A DNA stretch of 64,000 bases from Lactobacillus crispatus (lineage in GTDB: Bacteria; Bacillota; Bacilli; Lactobacillales; Lactobacillaceae): the NCBI RefSeq assembly GCF_018987235.1, contig NZ_CP072197.1, forward strand, positions 124,001 through 188,000, in the 5' to 3' direction. Below are positions 32,832 to 41,446 of the stretch, piece after piece; positions within the stretch are counted from its first letter, which is position 1, and each line of letters opens with the position of its first letter. The notes beneath the pieces were generated by a model, which was not told the DNA's origin, did not search any database, and worked only from the letters and a program-made list of their open reading frames with translations. The translations under genes and the position numbers were made by a program.

Positions 32832-34316
32832 ATGAAAAAAGCTAAAATTATAAAGACTTTTCTTGCTTTCATTACTATGCTTTCGACTCTTTTTTTGTTT
32901 AATCAGCCTGTTAATGCAGCCAATAAGGAGGTTGAGACTGGCTCAGTGATGAAAAAAATTAAGCAGTCGAAAGAATTAGTAGTGGGCACCTCAGCGGATT
33001 ATCCGCCACTGGAGTTTACTACCAGTGAAAATGGCAATACCAAATATGTGGGGGTTGATATCGAGTTGGCAAAAGATATTGCCAAGGATTTACATGCAAA
33101 GCTAGTTATTAAAAACATGAGCTTTGATTCACTTTTGGTAGCGCTAGAGACAGGCAAGGTAGACATGGTTATTTCGGCTATGACACCTAATCCCGAGAGA
33201 AAGAAGAGCGTTGATTTTTCTAAGATTTATTACAAGCCAAGTGGCGAATATTTCTTAATTAACAAACGCGATCAGGCCAAATACAAAAAAATTAAAGATT
33301 TTGCTGGTAAAACTGTCGGTGCGCAAACTGGTAGTATTCAGTATTCTTTGATTCAAAAGCAAATGAAACAGTCAAAGGTTAAAGGCTTAGGTAAAATCAA
33401 CAACTTAGTTCTGGCATTAAAATCTAATAAGATCTCTGGCATTGTCATGGAAGAAATGACTGCTAAGGCCTACCAACAAAACGACAATAGCTTGATGGCT
33501 GTGAGAAGTGACTTGCGTGAACAACAAGCTGGTAACGCAGTAGCAATTGCTAAAGGACAAAATGACTTAGTAGCTGCTGTGAACAAGACTATTAATCGCG
33601 TTGAACAAAAAGATTTGATTAATAAGAAATACTTGCCTGAAGCAGCTAAGTATATGAAGACAGCGCAGAAGACGAACACGATGACTAAATATATTCCTTA
33701 CTTTATTAAGGGAGTTGGCTATACCATCGTGATCACGATTTTCTCAGTGTTAATCGGGATCATCTTAGGGATGCTCTTAGCCTTAATGCGTTTGTCCAAG
33801 AATAAATTGCTGCACTGGATTGCAGTTTGCTATATCGAATTCATTCGTGGTACGCCACAAATGGTGCAAATTTTATTTGTTTACTTTGGTGTTGGAGCAT
33901 TAATTTCTAACCTGTCAGCTGTTGTAGCGGGGATTATCGCAATTGGGTTGAACTCTGGTGCTTACGTTGCAGAAGACATTCGTTCTGGTATTGCTTCAGT
34001 AGCTAAAGGACAGACTGAGGCGGCTAGATCATTAGGTCTTTCTCAAGCTAAGGCTTACCGCTATGTAATTATTCCTCAAGCTTTGAAAAATATTTGGCCG
34101 GCACTAGGAAACGAATTTATTACCCTGCTGAAGGACAGTTCATTGGTTTCAGTTATTGGGGTAACTGAATTAATGTACCAAACGGAATTGATTCAGACTT
34201 CGACTTACCGTGGTGTTTTACCTTTATTCATTGCCATGATTATTTACTTTATCATGACCTTTACTTTAACTAGATTGCTTAATTATTTCGAAAGACGGAT
34301 GAAACACAATGACTAA
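32832..34316 (+). CDS. Fused substrate-binding protein and permease, polar amino-acid ABC importer
   Basis: A signal peptide (residues 1-30) is followed by a family-3 binding domain (about 38-280, with [14 protein letters not shown] and [21 protein letters not shown]) and a HisM-type permease domain (about 293-485) with the EAA loop [23 protein letters not shown]. It has the same architecture as the riboswitch-controlled importer at 9.3 kb, but the two are clearly diverged paralogues. ATG 32832 has only a weak GGGCGAG before it; a TTG four codons earlier is an alternative. No riboswitch is visible here. The substrate is some polar amino acid. Confidence 0.88.
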   Translation: MKKAKIIKTFLAFITMLSTLFLFNQPVNAANKEVETGSVMKKIKQSKELVVGTSADYPPLEFTTSENGNTKYVGVDIELAKDIAKDLHAKLVIKNMSFDSLLVALETGKVDMVISAMTPNPERKKSVDFSKIYYKPSGEYFLINKRDQAKYKKIKDFAGKTVGAQTGSIQYSLIQKQMKQSKVKGLGKINNLVLALKSNKISGIVMEEMTAKAYQQNDNSLMAVRSDLREQQAGNAVAIAKGQNDLVAAVNKTINRVEQKDLINKKYLPEAAKYMKTAQKTNTMTKYIPYFIKGVGYTIVITIFSVLIGIILGMLLALMRLSKNKLLHWIAVCYIEFIRGTPQMVQILFVYFGVGALISNLSAVVAGIIAIGLNSGAYVAEDIRSGIASVAKGQTEAARSLGLSQAKAYRYVIIPQALKNIWPALGNEFITLLKDSSLVSVIGVTELMYQTELIQTSTYRGVLPLFIAMIIYFIMTFTLTRLLNYFERRMKHND

Positions 34317-35046
34317 AATGATCGATATCCAACATTTGAAGAAAACTTTCGGCAAAAATGAGGTTCTGAAAGATATTTCTGCGGAAGTAGATAAGGGCCA
34401 GGTTATCTGTATTATCGGGCCATCTGGTTCAGGTAAGAGTACTTTCTTGCGTTGCCTGAATGTATTAGAGCGTCCTACGGCTGGTAAAATTGTTTTTGAT
34501 GGAACAGACTTGGCTAGTCTAAAGGATGGTAAGGAACTTGATCAATTGCGGGAAAAGATGGGAATGGTTTTTCAGAACTTTAACCTTTTTCCTAATATGA
34601 ATGTAATTGAAAATATTAAGTTGGCACCGATGAAAGTCAAGGGTGTTAGTGAAGCTCAAGCTGAGAAGACTGGACTAGCCTTACTTGAAAAGGTGGGCTT
34701 GGCCGATCGTGCAAAACAATTTCCAGCTAGTTTATCAGGTGGTCAACAGCAGCGGGTGGCGATCGCTAGAGCCCTAGCAATGGATCCGGAAGTAATGCTA
34801 TTTGATGAGCCTACAAGTGCTCTTGATCCTGAAATGGTTGGCGAAGTTTTGAAAACAATGCAAGATTTAGCTAATTCGGGAATGACAATGGTGATTGTAA
34901 CTCACGAAATGGGATTTGCTAGAGAAGTAGCCGATGAGGTCTGGTTTATGGCTGATGGCTATTTACAAGAAAAAGGCACGCCACAGGAAGTGTTTGAACA
35001 CCCTACTAGTGAACGTGCAAAAGATTTCTTATCTAAAGTTTTATAA
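34309..35046 (+). CDS. Polar amino-acid ABC transporter ATPase
   Basis: Walker [10 protein letters not shown], the Q-loop VFQNFNLF, the signature [14 protein letters not shown], Walker [15 protein letters not shown] and the switch H in VTHEMGFA are all present in 245 residues of the GlnQ class. The start overlaps the permease stop by 8 bases, coupling translation of the two subunits. It ends the operon at a terminator. Confidence 0.93.
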   Translation: MTKMIDIQHLKKTFGKNEVLKDISAEVDKGQVICIIGPSGSGKSTFLRCLNVLERPTAGKIVFDGTDLASLKDGKELDQLREKMGMVFQNFNLFPNMNVIENIKLAPMKVKGVSEAQAEKTGLALLEKVGLADRAKQFPASLSGGQQQRVAIARALAMDPEVMLFDEPTSALDPEMVGEVLKTMQDLANSGMTMVIVTHEMGFAREVADEVWFMADGYLQEKGTPQEVFEHPTSERAKDFLSKVL

Positions 35047-35048
35047 TC

Positions 35049-35079
35049 AAAAAGGCTCAAGCATTGCTTGGGCCTTTTA
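35049..35079. terminator. Terminator between the ABC operon and the convergent CAP gene
   Basis: AAAAGGCTCAAGC and GCTTGGGCCTTTT form an almost perfect 13-bp stem around a three-base loop. Confidence 0.85.
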
Positions 35080-35081
35080 AT

Positions 35082-36332
35082 TTACTCATCTGTAATGATG
35101 GGGTTTGATAATACGTACTGTCTTACGAAAAAATTTTGATGCCATCCTTTTTGAATTAATGCATTAAAAAAGGTGTTTTGATTATTAGGCAAAGCAGTGG
35201 CTTTTGGAATGATGACAGCACGTAAAATCTTGTTTTGAAGTAAAATTGGTGATTGCACATCTGTTTCGCTATTTAAATTAGTGGTTGCTTGATTGGTCGG
35301 CGTATTGGTTGTATCCTGCTGAACTTGATAATTTGTAGTGTCATTAGTACTATCTTGCTTAAATAGCTTGAATCTGTACTTCTGCACGCCTTTAACGTCA
35401 ACTTCATATTCATGTCCTGCAACTAGGTTAGTATTTGCGGGTGAATAAGTTAGGATCGTTCTAAAATTGCCGTAGCCACAGGAGCTGTAATTCTTAACAT
35501 GAGCTGCAGTAGTAACAACTTTAGTATCTAAATCAGTGATAGTAATTGTTGGCTTATTTTTAATGGTTCTATCTGATAAATAGAGCGACCACATGATATT
35601 TTTCCCTTGAAGCAATTCAATAGGGAAAAGACGCATGCTAGGATAAGCAACTACCGGCTGACTAGCAGGACGAAAAGTATCATTAATGTTTAGTACTTTT
35701 TGAACGGAATAGCGGTAGCCATTTGTACCATAAGCTGCCCCAATGCCTGTAGTGGTTAAACGACTTGAAAGTAGCCAAGCTCGGTGACCGGTATCTGAAC
35801 CAGTTAAATTATAATGGTCAGTAATTAAGTCAGTGATCACATCCCCAGCGGTTTGCTGTGAAACATTAAAGTTTAAATTTGAAGTTTCAGAAGTGTCTTT
35901 AGCTAGCTTCCAAACAAATTTGGAGATATTGCTTGGCTTAGTTTCACTAGGTAAACCATGTTGGTTAATGAATGGGTTAGCATTAATTGCGGCCATTACA
36001 GCAGCCGTAATCTGCGCGTTTTTATTAAGTGTATCAGTAGTCGAGATAGCGGGCAGACTGAACAATGATCGATAGTAATTGATATAATCTGTTTGCGTTT
36101 TAATGTATTTTGGATCTAAGCGACCTACCTTAAATTTTTTGCTTAGATTTGGCTTTTTAGCATAAATATTTGCGGCACTATAACTAGTTTTATCAAGGTT
36201 CGCATATTCCTTTTGAAAATTATGAACTTCGTTAACTTCTTGTGTTGTGAATGTCGCTGCGTGTGTAACTTGTCCGGCGAGAGGGATAAATAAAGTTGCG
36301 GCAGCGGCAATAGAAAATTTCCGTAGAAGCAT
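35082..36332 (-). CDS. Secreted CAP/SCP-like surface protein (SEC10/PgrA type)
   Basis: ATG 36332 after AAGGGAG opens a signal peptide (LLRKFSIAAAATLFIPLAGQVTHA). The mature part has a helical spacer and then a CAP-like domain (YINYYRSLFSLPAISTTDTLNKNAQITAAVMAAINAN through GHRAWLLSSRLTTTGIG), as in lactobacillus proteins annotated with the SEC10/PgrA surface-exclusion domain. A Thr/Asn/Gln-rich linker near 345-375 leads to a short C-terminal region. No LPXTG motif is seen. A role on the cell surface is likely; enzymatic activity is not established for the family. Confidence 0.78.
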   Translation of the reverse strand: MLLRKFSIAAAATLFIPLAGQVTHAATFTTQEVNEVHNFQKEYANLDKTSYSAANIYAKKPNLSKKFKVGRLDPKYIKTQTDYINYYRSLFSLPAISTTDTLNKNAQITAAVMAAINANPFINQHGLPSETKPSNISKFVWKLAKDTSETSNLNFNVSQQTAGDVITDLITDHYNLTGSDTGHRAWLLSSRLTTTGIGAAYGTNGYRYSVQKVLNINDTFRPASQPVVAYPSMRLFPIELLQGKNIMWSLYLSDRTIKNKPTITITDLDTKVVTTAAHVKNYSSCGYGNFRTILTYSPANTNLVAGHEYEVDVKGVQKYRFKLFKQDSTNDTTNYQVQQDTTNTPTNQATTNLNSETDVQSPILLQNKILRAVIIPKATALPNNQNTFFNALIQKGWHQNFFVRQYVLSNPIITDE

Positions 36333-36484
36333 TTTAGACTCCCTTCTATGGTTGTCAGTATACCTTTCATTATAAACTATAACCAATGAAAAGGCTTTAG
36401 TGAAAAATATTCCACTATTTTGCGCTTTTCTGGTATTCTTTGCGTATAATTAAAGATTGGAACATTTAAAAGAGGTATAAAATA

Positions 36485-37567
36485 ATGACTAAAAAATTAC
36501 AAGTTGGTTTGATTTTTGGTGGTAATTCATCAGAATATGAAGTATCAATTGTTTCAGGCCACAACATCTATAAGGCAATCGACAAAGATAAGTTTGATGT
36601 GCACCCAATTTGGATCACTAATGAAGGCTACTTTGCTAATGAAGAAGAAAGCTTCAAGGTTTTAGATGATCCTTCATACCAAGTTAAGAACCCACATAAG
36701 GTTAACAACATTTCTAACTTAATTGAATTAGAAAACTTGCCAGAAATCGATGTTTTCTTCCCAATTGTTCACGGTAACTTAGGCGAAGACGGTGTTTTAC
36801 AAGGTTTGTTCCGCTTGATGGATAAGCCATTCGTCGGTGATGACGTCTTAGGAGCCGCTGTAACAATGGATAAGGAATTCACTAAGATCTTGGCTCAAAG
36901 AGTTGGTGTTCCAGTCGCTGATTGGATTTCAATTAAGCGTTTTGAATACGACGACAAGAAGAATGCTAAACTTAACTATGAAAAGGTAGCAGAAAAATTG
37001 GGCCGCGACATGTTCGTTAAGCCATCTAACCAAGGCTCATCAGTTGGGGTTAGTCACGTAACTAATGCTGACGAATATACTGCAGCCTTAAAAGAAGCCT
37101 TCAAGTATGACGATAAGGTCTTAGTTGAAGAAACTGTTCCTGGCACCGAGGTTGAAACAGCTGTCTTAGGTAACGACAAGCCAATTGTAGCAGGTGTTGG
37201 TCAAATCACCAATGCAAAAGGTTCATTCTACACTTATGAAAATAAGTATGATGATAATTCAACTTCTAAGTTACAAATCCCAGCAGATTTACCACAAGAA
37301 ATTATCGATACTGTTAGAGAAAATGCACGTAAAGTTTATGCAGCAACTGAATGTAGCGGCATGGCTAGAATTGACTCCATGCTCACCCCAGGTGGCAAGG
37401 TAGTCTTGACTGAAGTTAACGCTTTACCAGGCTTTACTAATATCAGTATGTATCCTAAGTTGTTTGAAGAAGCAGGTGTTCCTTACAGCGAATTGATTAC
37501 ACGCTTAATTGAAGCAGGTATGGACCGTTTTGATCATAAGAAAACTTTGCTTCACAAGCATGACTAA
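36485..37567 (+). CDS. ddl: D-alanine--D-alanine ligase
   Basis: The ATP-grasp ligase starts KLQVGLIFGGNSSEYEVSIVSG and has PIVHGNLGEDGVLQG, KPSNQGSSVGVSHV, and the C-terminal metal site ARIDSMLTPGGKVVLTEVNALPGFT. The active-site stretch near 247-254 reads FYTYENKY. The terminal Tyr is the form that makes D-Ala-D-Ala, whereas vancomycin-resistant lactobacilli carry Phe there, so the strain should be vancomycin-sensitive in this respect. TATAAT near 36442 is a likely -10. Confidence 0.95.
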   Translation: MTKKLQVGLIFGGNSSEYEVSIVSGHNIYKAIDKDKFDVHPIWITNEGYFANEEESFKVLDDPSYQVKNPHKVNNISNLIELENLPEIDVFFPIVHGNLGEDGVLQGLFRLMDKPFVGDDVLGAAVTMDKEFTKILAQRVGVPVADWISIKRFEYDDKKNAKLNYEKVAEKLGRDMFVKPSNQGSSVGVSHVTNADEYTAALKEAFKYDDKVLVEETVPGTEVETAVLGNDKPIVAGVGQITNAKGSFYTYENKYDDNSTSKLQIPADLPQEIIDTVRENARKVYAATECSGMARIDSMLTPGGKVVLTEVNALPGFTNISMYPKLFEEAGVPYSELITRLIEAGMDRFDHKKTLLHKHD

Positions 37568-37594
37568 ACGCCAAAAATATAGAGGTAGATTTCA

Positions 37595-38344
37595 ATGACG
37601 ACTAACAAGCATGATTTTGAAGAATTGGCTGCACCAAAAGCAGCTGCACAAGAATTAGGAATTAGTGTTGCCACGTTAAGAAAGTATTCTTTAATCGTGG
37701 AGAAGGTGACCGGCAAGAGCGACTATTTTGCTCGGACTAAGCAAAAGGCTCGTCTGTATCATCAAAAAGATATTGATGACTTAAAGGCTTTTCACCGTTT
37801 ATCTAAAAATAGTGGCTTAACTTTGCAAGAAGCCGCTCGTCAAATCTATGCTGTTAGTGAAAAGAAACCTGAACCTGAAACTAAAGAACCAGCTCCTAAG
37901 CCCGCTTATAACAGTACCGATGTAATGGATACTGAGCAGGTGGTTAAGTTGCTTAACACTTTGCAAAAGACAATTTCTAATCAAAATGAGGCAATTAATT
38001 CTTTGCAGAAGCAATTGAATGTCATTCAAAAGCAAAATCAAGATTTAATTGAAGCACAAAAGCAATTAGCTGCACCACAAGATGATTTAGATAAGTTTGC
38101 GGCTTTGCCAGATATTTCTGGAATTGTGAGTGCGGATGAACCTAAACCGAAGAGTGAAGAAGAAAAGCGCGCTGAAGTTAAAAAAGACATGAATAAGAGT
38201 CAAGAACAAATGCATGACGAGATTATGTCTAAGGCAAAGGAAAATGCCAAGAAGCGAGCCACTTCTAATGTTCACCGTACACTAGAAGATATGCAATTAA
38301 CGGACCAAAAGGAACACTGGTGGCAAAAAATCTTTAAGTTTTAA
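37595..38344 (+). CDS. MerR-like helix-turn-helix protein with coiled coil
   Basis: Residues 12-75 resemble a MerR-type winged helix (APKAAAQELGISVATLRKYSLIVEKVTG...RLYHQKDIDDLKAFHRL). A Pro/Glu/Lys linker (KKPEPETKEPAPKP) follows, then a coiled coil (TLQKTISNQNEAINSLQKQLNVIQKQNQDLIEAQKQL) and a charged tail. The architecture recalls RacA-type chromosome-anchoring proteins and plasmid or phage accessory regulators with MerR domains. AGAGGTAG precedes the ATG. It follows ddl by 28 bases, so the two may be cotranscribed. Confidence 0.72.
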   Translation: MTTNKHDFEELAAPKAAAQELGISVATLRKYSLIVEKVTGKSDYFARTKQKARLYHQKDIDDLKAFHRLSKNSGLTLQEAARQIYAVSEKKPEPETKEPAPKPAYNSTDVMDTEQVVKLLNTLQKTISNQNEAINSLQKQLNVIQKQNQDLIEAQKQLAAPQDDLDKFAALPDISGIVSADEPKPKSEEEKRAEVKKDMNKSQEQMHDEIMSKAKENAKKRATSNVHRTLEDMQLTDQKEHWWQKIFKF

Positions 38345-38363
38345 ACAAATTGATTAAGAATCA

Positions 38364-38398
38364 AGAGCTGACCTAACAAAAGGCCAGCTTTTGTTTTA
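38364..38398 (+). terminator. Terminator after the MerR-like gene
   Basis: AGCTGACC and GGCCAGCT pair with one bulge, followed by TTTGTTTT. Confidence 0.8.
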
Positions 38399-38434
38399 CA
38401 GTAGGCGTATAACAATTAATAGGAAGTAGAAGTA

Positions 38435-39568
38435 ATGAAATTTAAATGGAAAAAGCGCTATACGATAGCAGTTATCGTGGCAATTGTAGGAGCATTATTG
38501 ACGGTCTTGTCCTATTTTGCCACTGATATTTACCACAAGGACGACGTTGCCGTGATTACCGATAGCAAGATCAAGGATACTTTGATTGAAAAAAGTGAAG
38601 ATGTGTATAAAAATGCGGATGAAACTCGCCAACAAATTTTGCACTTAAAAGTTTTATCGGGTAAGCACAAGGGCGAAACTTACACGACTAAAAACGTGTA
38701 TTATCCTTCGCAATTGACGACGCAAAAGTATCGTGCAGGTCAGAGAATTTTTGTCAATATCAAGAAGGGTGATCCAGCGATCGTTAATCCTAAGCGTGAT
38801 TGGGTGTTAGTTTTGGTAGTGACAATCACTTTAGCATTGATGGTGGCTGCAGTAGGGAAGCACTCACTCTCGCTGGTTGTGTCAATGGTAATTTCGTGGC
38901 TGATCTTTTATTTGATTATCATTTGGGATGTGCATTTGAATGGCGCCCACATTATTTTGCTGTTTGGCTTAGCTGATATCGTCTTTTCATTCTTTAGCTT
39001 GCTCATTGTGCAGGGCTTGAATAAAAAAATGTTGGCGACTTGGTTGGCAACGCTGCTAGGAGTATTTGTTTCTTTTGCCTTGTGCTACGTGATCATGAGG
39101 TTAACGGGTGAATCGGAAATGAAATATGAGACCGGTGACTATGCAACGCAAGATCCACGAGGCTTGTTTTTAGCTCAGACTTTGATTGGAATTCTAGGTG
39201 CAGTAATGGATGAGGCGACCGATATTATTTCTAGTTTGTATGAATTAATTCAAACTAAAAATAATATTACGATAAGACAGTTGATTCATAGTGGTCGAAC
39301 GATGGGGCAAGAAATTATGGGACCGTTGATTAATGTCTTGGTCTTAATTTTTATTGCCGGTGCGCTGCCAGAAACTATTTTGTACTTGCGTGATAATAAT
39401 ACTTTAGCTTCAACTTTTGGCTTTACTCTGTCGCTGGGGGCAACGCAAAGTGTGATTTCGGCAATCGGAATTGTTCTGACGGTTATTTTTGCGACAGGAT
39501 GCAGTTTGTTCTTCTTGAAAAAACGCGATTGGAAGAGTTTGTTTAAAAAAGAAGGTGAGAATAAATGA
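38435..39568 (+). CDS. YibE/F family membrane protein, long form
   Basis: A first helix (12-32) is followed by an extracellular domain (to about 125, GETYTTKNVYYPSQLTTQKYRAGQRIFVNI) and about seven further helices with the YibE/F signature region LIGILGAVMDEATDIISSLYEL and GRTMGQEIMGPLINVLVLIFIAGALPE. Families of this type form neighbouring long and short genes. Transport is suspected but unproven. The stop overlaps the next start by four bases. Confidence 0.85.
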   Translation: MKFKWKKRYTIAVIVAIVGALLTVLSYFATDIYHKDDVAVITDSKIKDTLIEKSEDVYKNADETRQQILHLKVLSGKHKGETYTTKNVYYPSQLTTQKYRAGQRIFVNIKKGDPAIVNPKRDWVLVLVVTITLALMVAAVGKHSLSLVVSMVISWLIFYLIIIWDVHLNGAHIILLFGLADIVFSFFSLLIVQGLNKKMLATWLATLLGVFVSFALCYVIMRLTGESEMKYETGDYATQDPRGLFLAQTLIGILGAVMDEATDIISSLYELIQTKNNITIRQLIHSGRTMGQEIMGPLINVLVLIFIAGALPETILYLRDNNTLASTFGFTLSLGATQSVISAIGIVLTVIFATGCSLFFLKKRDWKSLFKKEGENK

Positions 39569-40350
39569 GTACATTATTTGCATTGATCGTTGTCTTAGCG
39601 ATTTTAATGACAATCGTCGGTGGTGAAACTGGAATTCGTAGTTTTTTTAGTGTGCTAATTAATACGATTCTATTGATCTTAGTGGCGATGCTAATATCAT
39701 GGGGAATTAACATTGCAATTTTGACGCTGATTTTTATTCCTTTAAAGCTAGTTACGATTATCTTTTTAGGCACTCATGACTATACGGTAGCAAAGAATTC
39801 ATTTTATTCTTCCTTCTTAGTGTGTTTGATTATTAGCCTCTTTATTTTGGGTTGTCAATACCTGGCTCAAGCTGCAGGACTAGGACCAGAGGCAGGAGAG
39901 TTATTGGTTGGCTTGTCGCAGATGCCGGGCTTGAGTTATCCGATGATTGCCGTGACAGTGGCGATTTTCTCAACTTTGGGAGCGATTGCCGAAGCTGCTG
40001 TAGCGATGAGTTCAGGTTTGCTAGAAATCAAAAAGCATAATCCTGCTATCGGTGAAGAAGAGTTGATGGCTTCTGGTACGGCTATTGGTAATGATGTTTT
40101 GGGTACAGCAATGAACACGATTTTATTTGGGATGTTCGGTAGTTTTTTATCATTATTCTTATGGTATTTCCGCTTGCATTACACGATTGGCGAGGTCTTA
40201 AACGAAAAACTTTTTGTAAATGAAGCGTTAATTATCATGTATTCTTTGATTGGGGTTATATTAACAGTGCCACTATCATCATTTATGCTATCAAGAGGAA
40301 TGAGCAAGAAAGGACCAAAACATGAGAGTAGAAAATCTGACGCTGGCTAA
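39565..40350 (+). CDS. YibE/F family membrane protein, short partner
   Basis: This 261-residue, seven-helix protein repeats the core of its upstream neighbour: IAVTVAIFSTLGAIAEAAVAMSSGLLEIKKHNPAIGEEELMASGTAIGNDVLGTAMNTILFGMFGSFLSLF matches the conserved A-x-D-E-A and G-x-x-I-G segments of the family. The two products probably form a complex. The end overlaps the start of a hydrolase gene by 29 bases, so at least three genes are translated in a coupled way. Confidence 0.83.
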   Translation: MSTLFALIVVLAILMTIVGGETGIRSFFSVLINTILLILVAMLISWGINIAILTLIFIPLKLVTIIFLGTHDYTVAKNSFYSSFLVCLIISLFILGCQYLAQAAGLGPEAGELLVGLSQMPGLSYPMIAVTVAIFSTLGAIAEAAVAMSSGLLEIKKHNPAIGEEELMASGTAIGNDVLGTAMNTILFGMFGSFLSLFLWYFRLHYTIGEVLNEKLFVNEALIIMYSLIGVILTVPLSSFMLSRGMSKKGPKHESRKSDAG

Positions 40351-41155
40351 CTTTAATAATCGTGAATATCAAGTTCATACGTATGTACTAGAGCCTAATC
40401 CTGAATTGGTTGAGCAAAAGCGCCCGCTAGCTATTGTAGTACCAGGTGGCAGCTTTAATCACTTATCAAAAAGAGAGGGCGAACCAGTAGCATTAGCATT
40501 CAATAATCAGGGCTTTAATAGTGTTGTGATGGAATATAACTTAGTGCAAGATCCAGACAAAATTTATCCTGACGCTGGGTTAGATGTTTTAAGTACTGTG
40601 AAATATTTTAGAGATTACGCTGATGAGTACCAGTTGGATAAAGATAAGATTTTAACGGTTGTTTTTTCTGCTGGTGGTCATGTGGTCAGTGTAGCCAATA
40701 ATATGGCTTTAAATAAAAATTATCAGACAAAGTATGATTTTGATAAGACTGATGTTTTACCTAATAAGACAATCTTGGGCTATCCACTAATTGATATTAA
40801 AAAGATTGGTTTTCCGATTCCAGAGGATCAAAAAGCAAAAATGCCTGTAGAGGAAGATATTTTGGATAGTGCATTAGGTGTTACACGTGAAACGCCCGAT
40901 ACATTTATTTTCCAGGCATGGGATGATCCGGTGGTTTTGATCGGAAATTCAATTGAATATATTGATGCTTTGAATAAGAATAAAGTTTCAACAGAAGCTC
41001 ATTTGTTTAACCACGGTTACCACGGCTTTTCATTGGCTCGTCACAATGTGGAAACTAAGGGTCAAGATTGGCAGGATAATCCGCACGCGGCGCACTGGTT
41101 CAACTTGGCAATGGAATGGCTAAAGAGTGAGTGGGGCGAATTATGTGAAGCATAA
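40322..41155 (+). CDS. Alpha/beta hydrolase (acetyl-xylan-esterase-like)
   Basis: AAAGGA precedes ATG 40322. The protein shows the hydrolase start LAIVVPGGSFNHLSKREGEPVALAFNNQGFNSVVMEY, the nucleophile FSAGGHVVSVAN, the acid in FQAWDDPVVL and the His in NHGYHGFSLA. This is the carbohydrate-ester type of hydrolase (277 residues, no signal peptide), so it acts in the cytoplasm on imported esters; the substrate is not known. Confidence 0.83.
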   Translation: MRVENLTLANFNNREYQVHTYVLEPNPELVEQKRPLAIVVPGGSFNHLSKREGEPVALAFNNQGFNSVVMEYNLVQDPDKIYPDAGLDVLSTVKYFRDYADEYQLDKDKILTVVFSAGGHVVSVANNMALNKNYQTKYDFDKTDVLPNKTILGYPLIDIKKIGFPIPEDQKAKMPVEEDILDSALGVTRETPDTFIFQAWDDPVVLIGNSIEYIDALNKNKVSTEAHLFNHGYHGFSLARHNVETKGQDWQDNPHAAHWFNLAMEWLKSEWGELCEA

Positions 41156-41396
41156 AAAATCTTCTAACCCTAATGACAATATCTATCACACTATCGTCAA
41201 GAATAGAAAAATTGACCGAATGATTATGCCTTTTGAAGCGGTGTACTGCGTGTGGCTAATCATTACGCTGGTTCTTAACTTTAAGCTATTCGCATACTCG
41301 ATTGACGCACAATTCGTGCTAATTTCTCTATTTTTCATTAGCGGATGGGTTTCGTCATTAGTTAAGAAGCATCGCATGAAGAAAAGTAGAAAATAA
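41145..41396 (+). CDS. Small two-helix membrane protein
   Basis: The frame overlaps the end of the hydrolase gene. GTG 41145 has GGGG nine bases upstream and is chosen; GTG 41127 is an alternative adding six residues. The product (83 residues) has basic ends (KHKKSSNPND and KKHRMKKSRK) and two hydrophobic helices (about 33-51 and 59-74). The family is unknown. A terminator follows 10 bases after the stop, closing the YibE/F-hydrolase operon. Confidence 0.68.
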   Translation: MKHKKSSNPNDNIYHTIVKNRKIDRMIMPFEAVYCVWLIITLVLNFKLFAYSIDAQFVLISLFFISGWVSSLVKKHRMKKSRK

Positions 41397-41406
41397 GATA
41401 AGTAAA

Positions 41407-41437
41407 AAGAGTTCTCGCACGAGAACTCTTTTTTTAT
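41407..41437. terminator. Terminator between the YibE/F operon and the convergent GH31 gene
   Basis: AGAGTTCTCG and CGAGAACTCT form a perfect stem with A and T tails. Confidence 0.88.
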
Positions 41438-41446
41438 TAGAATCAT

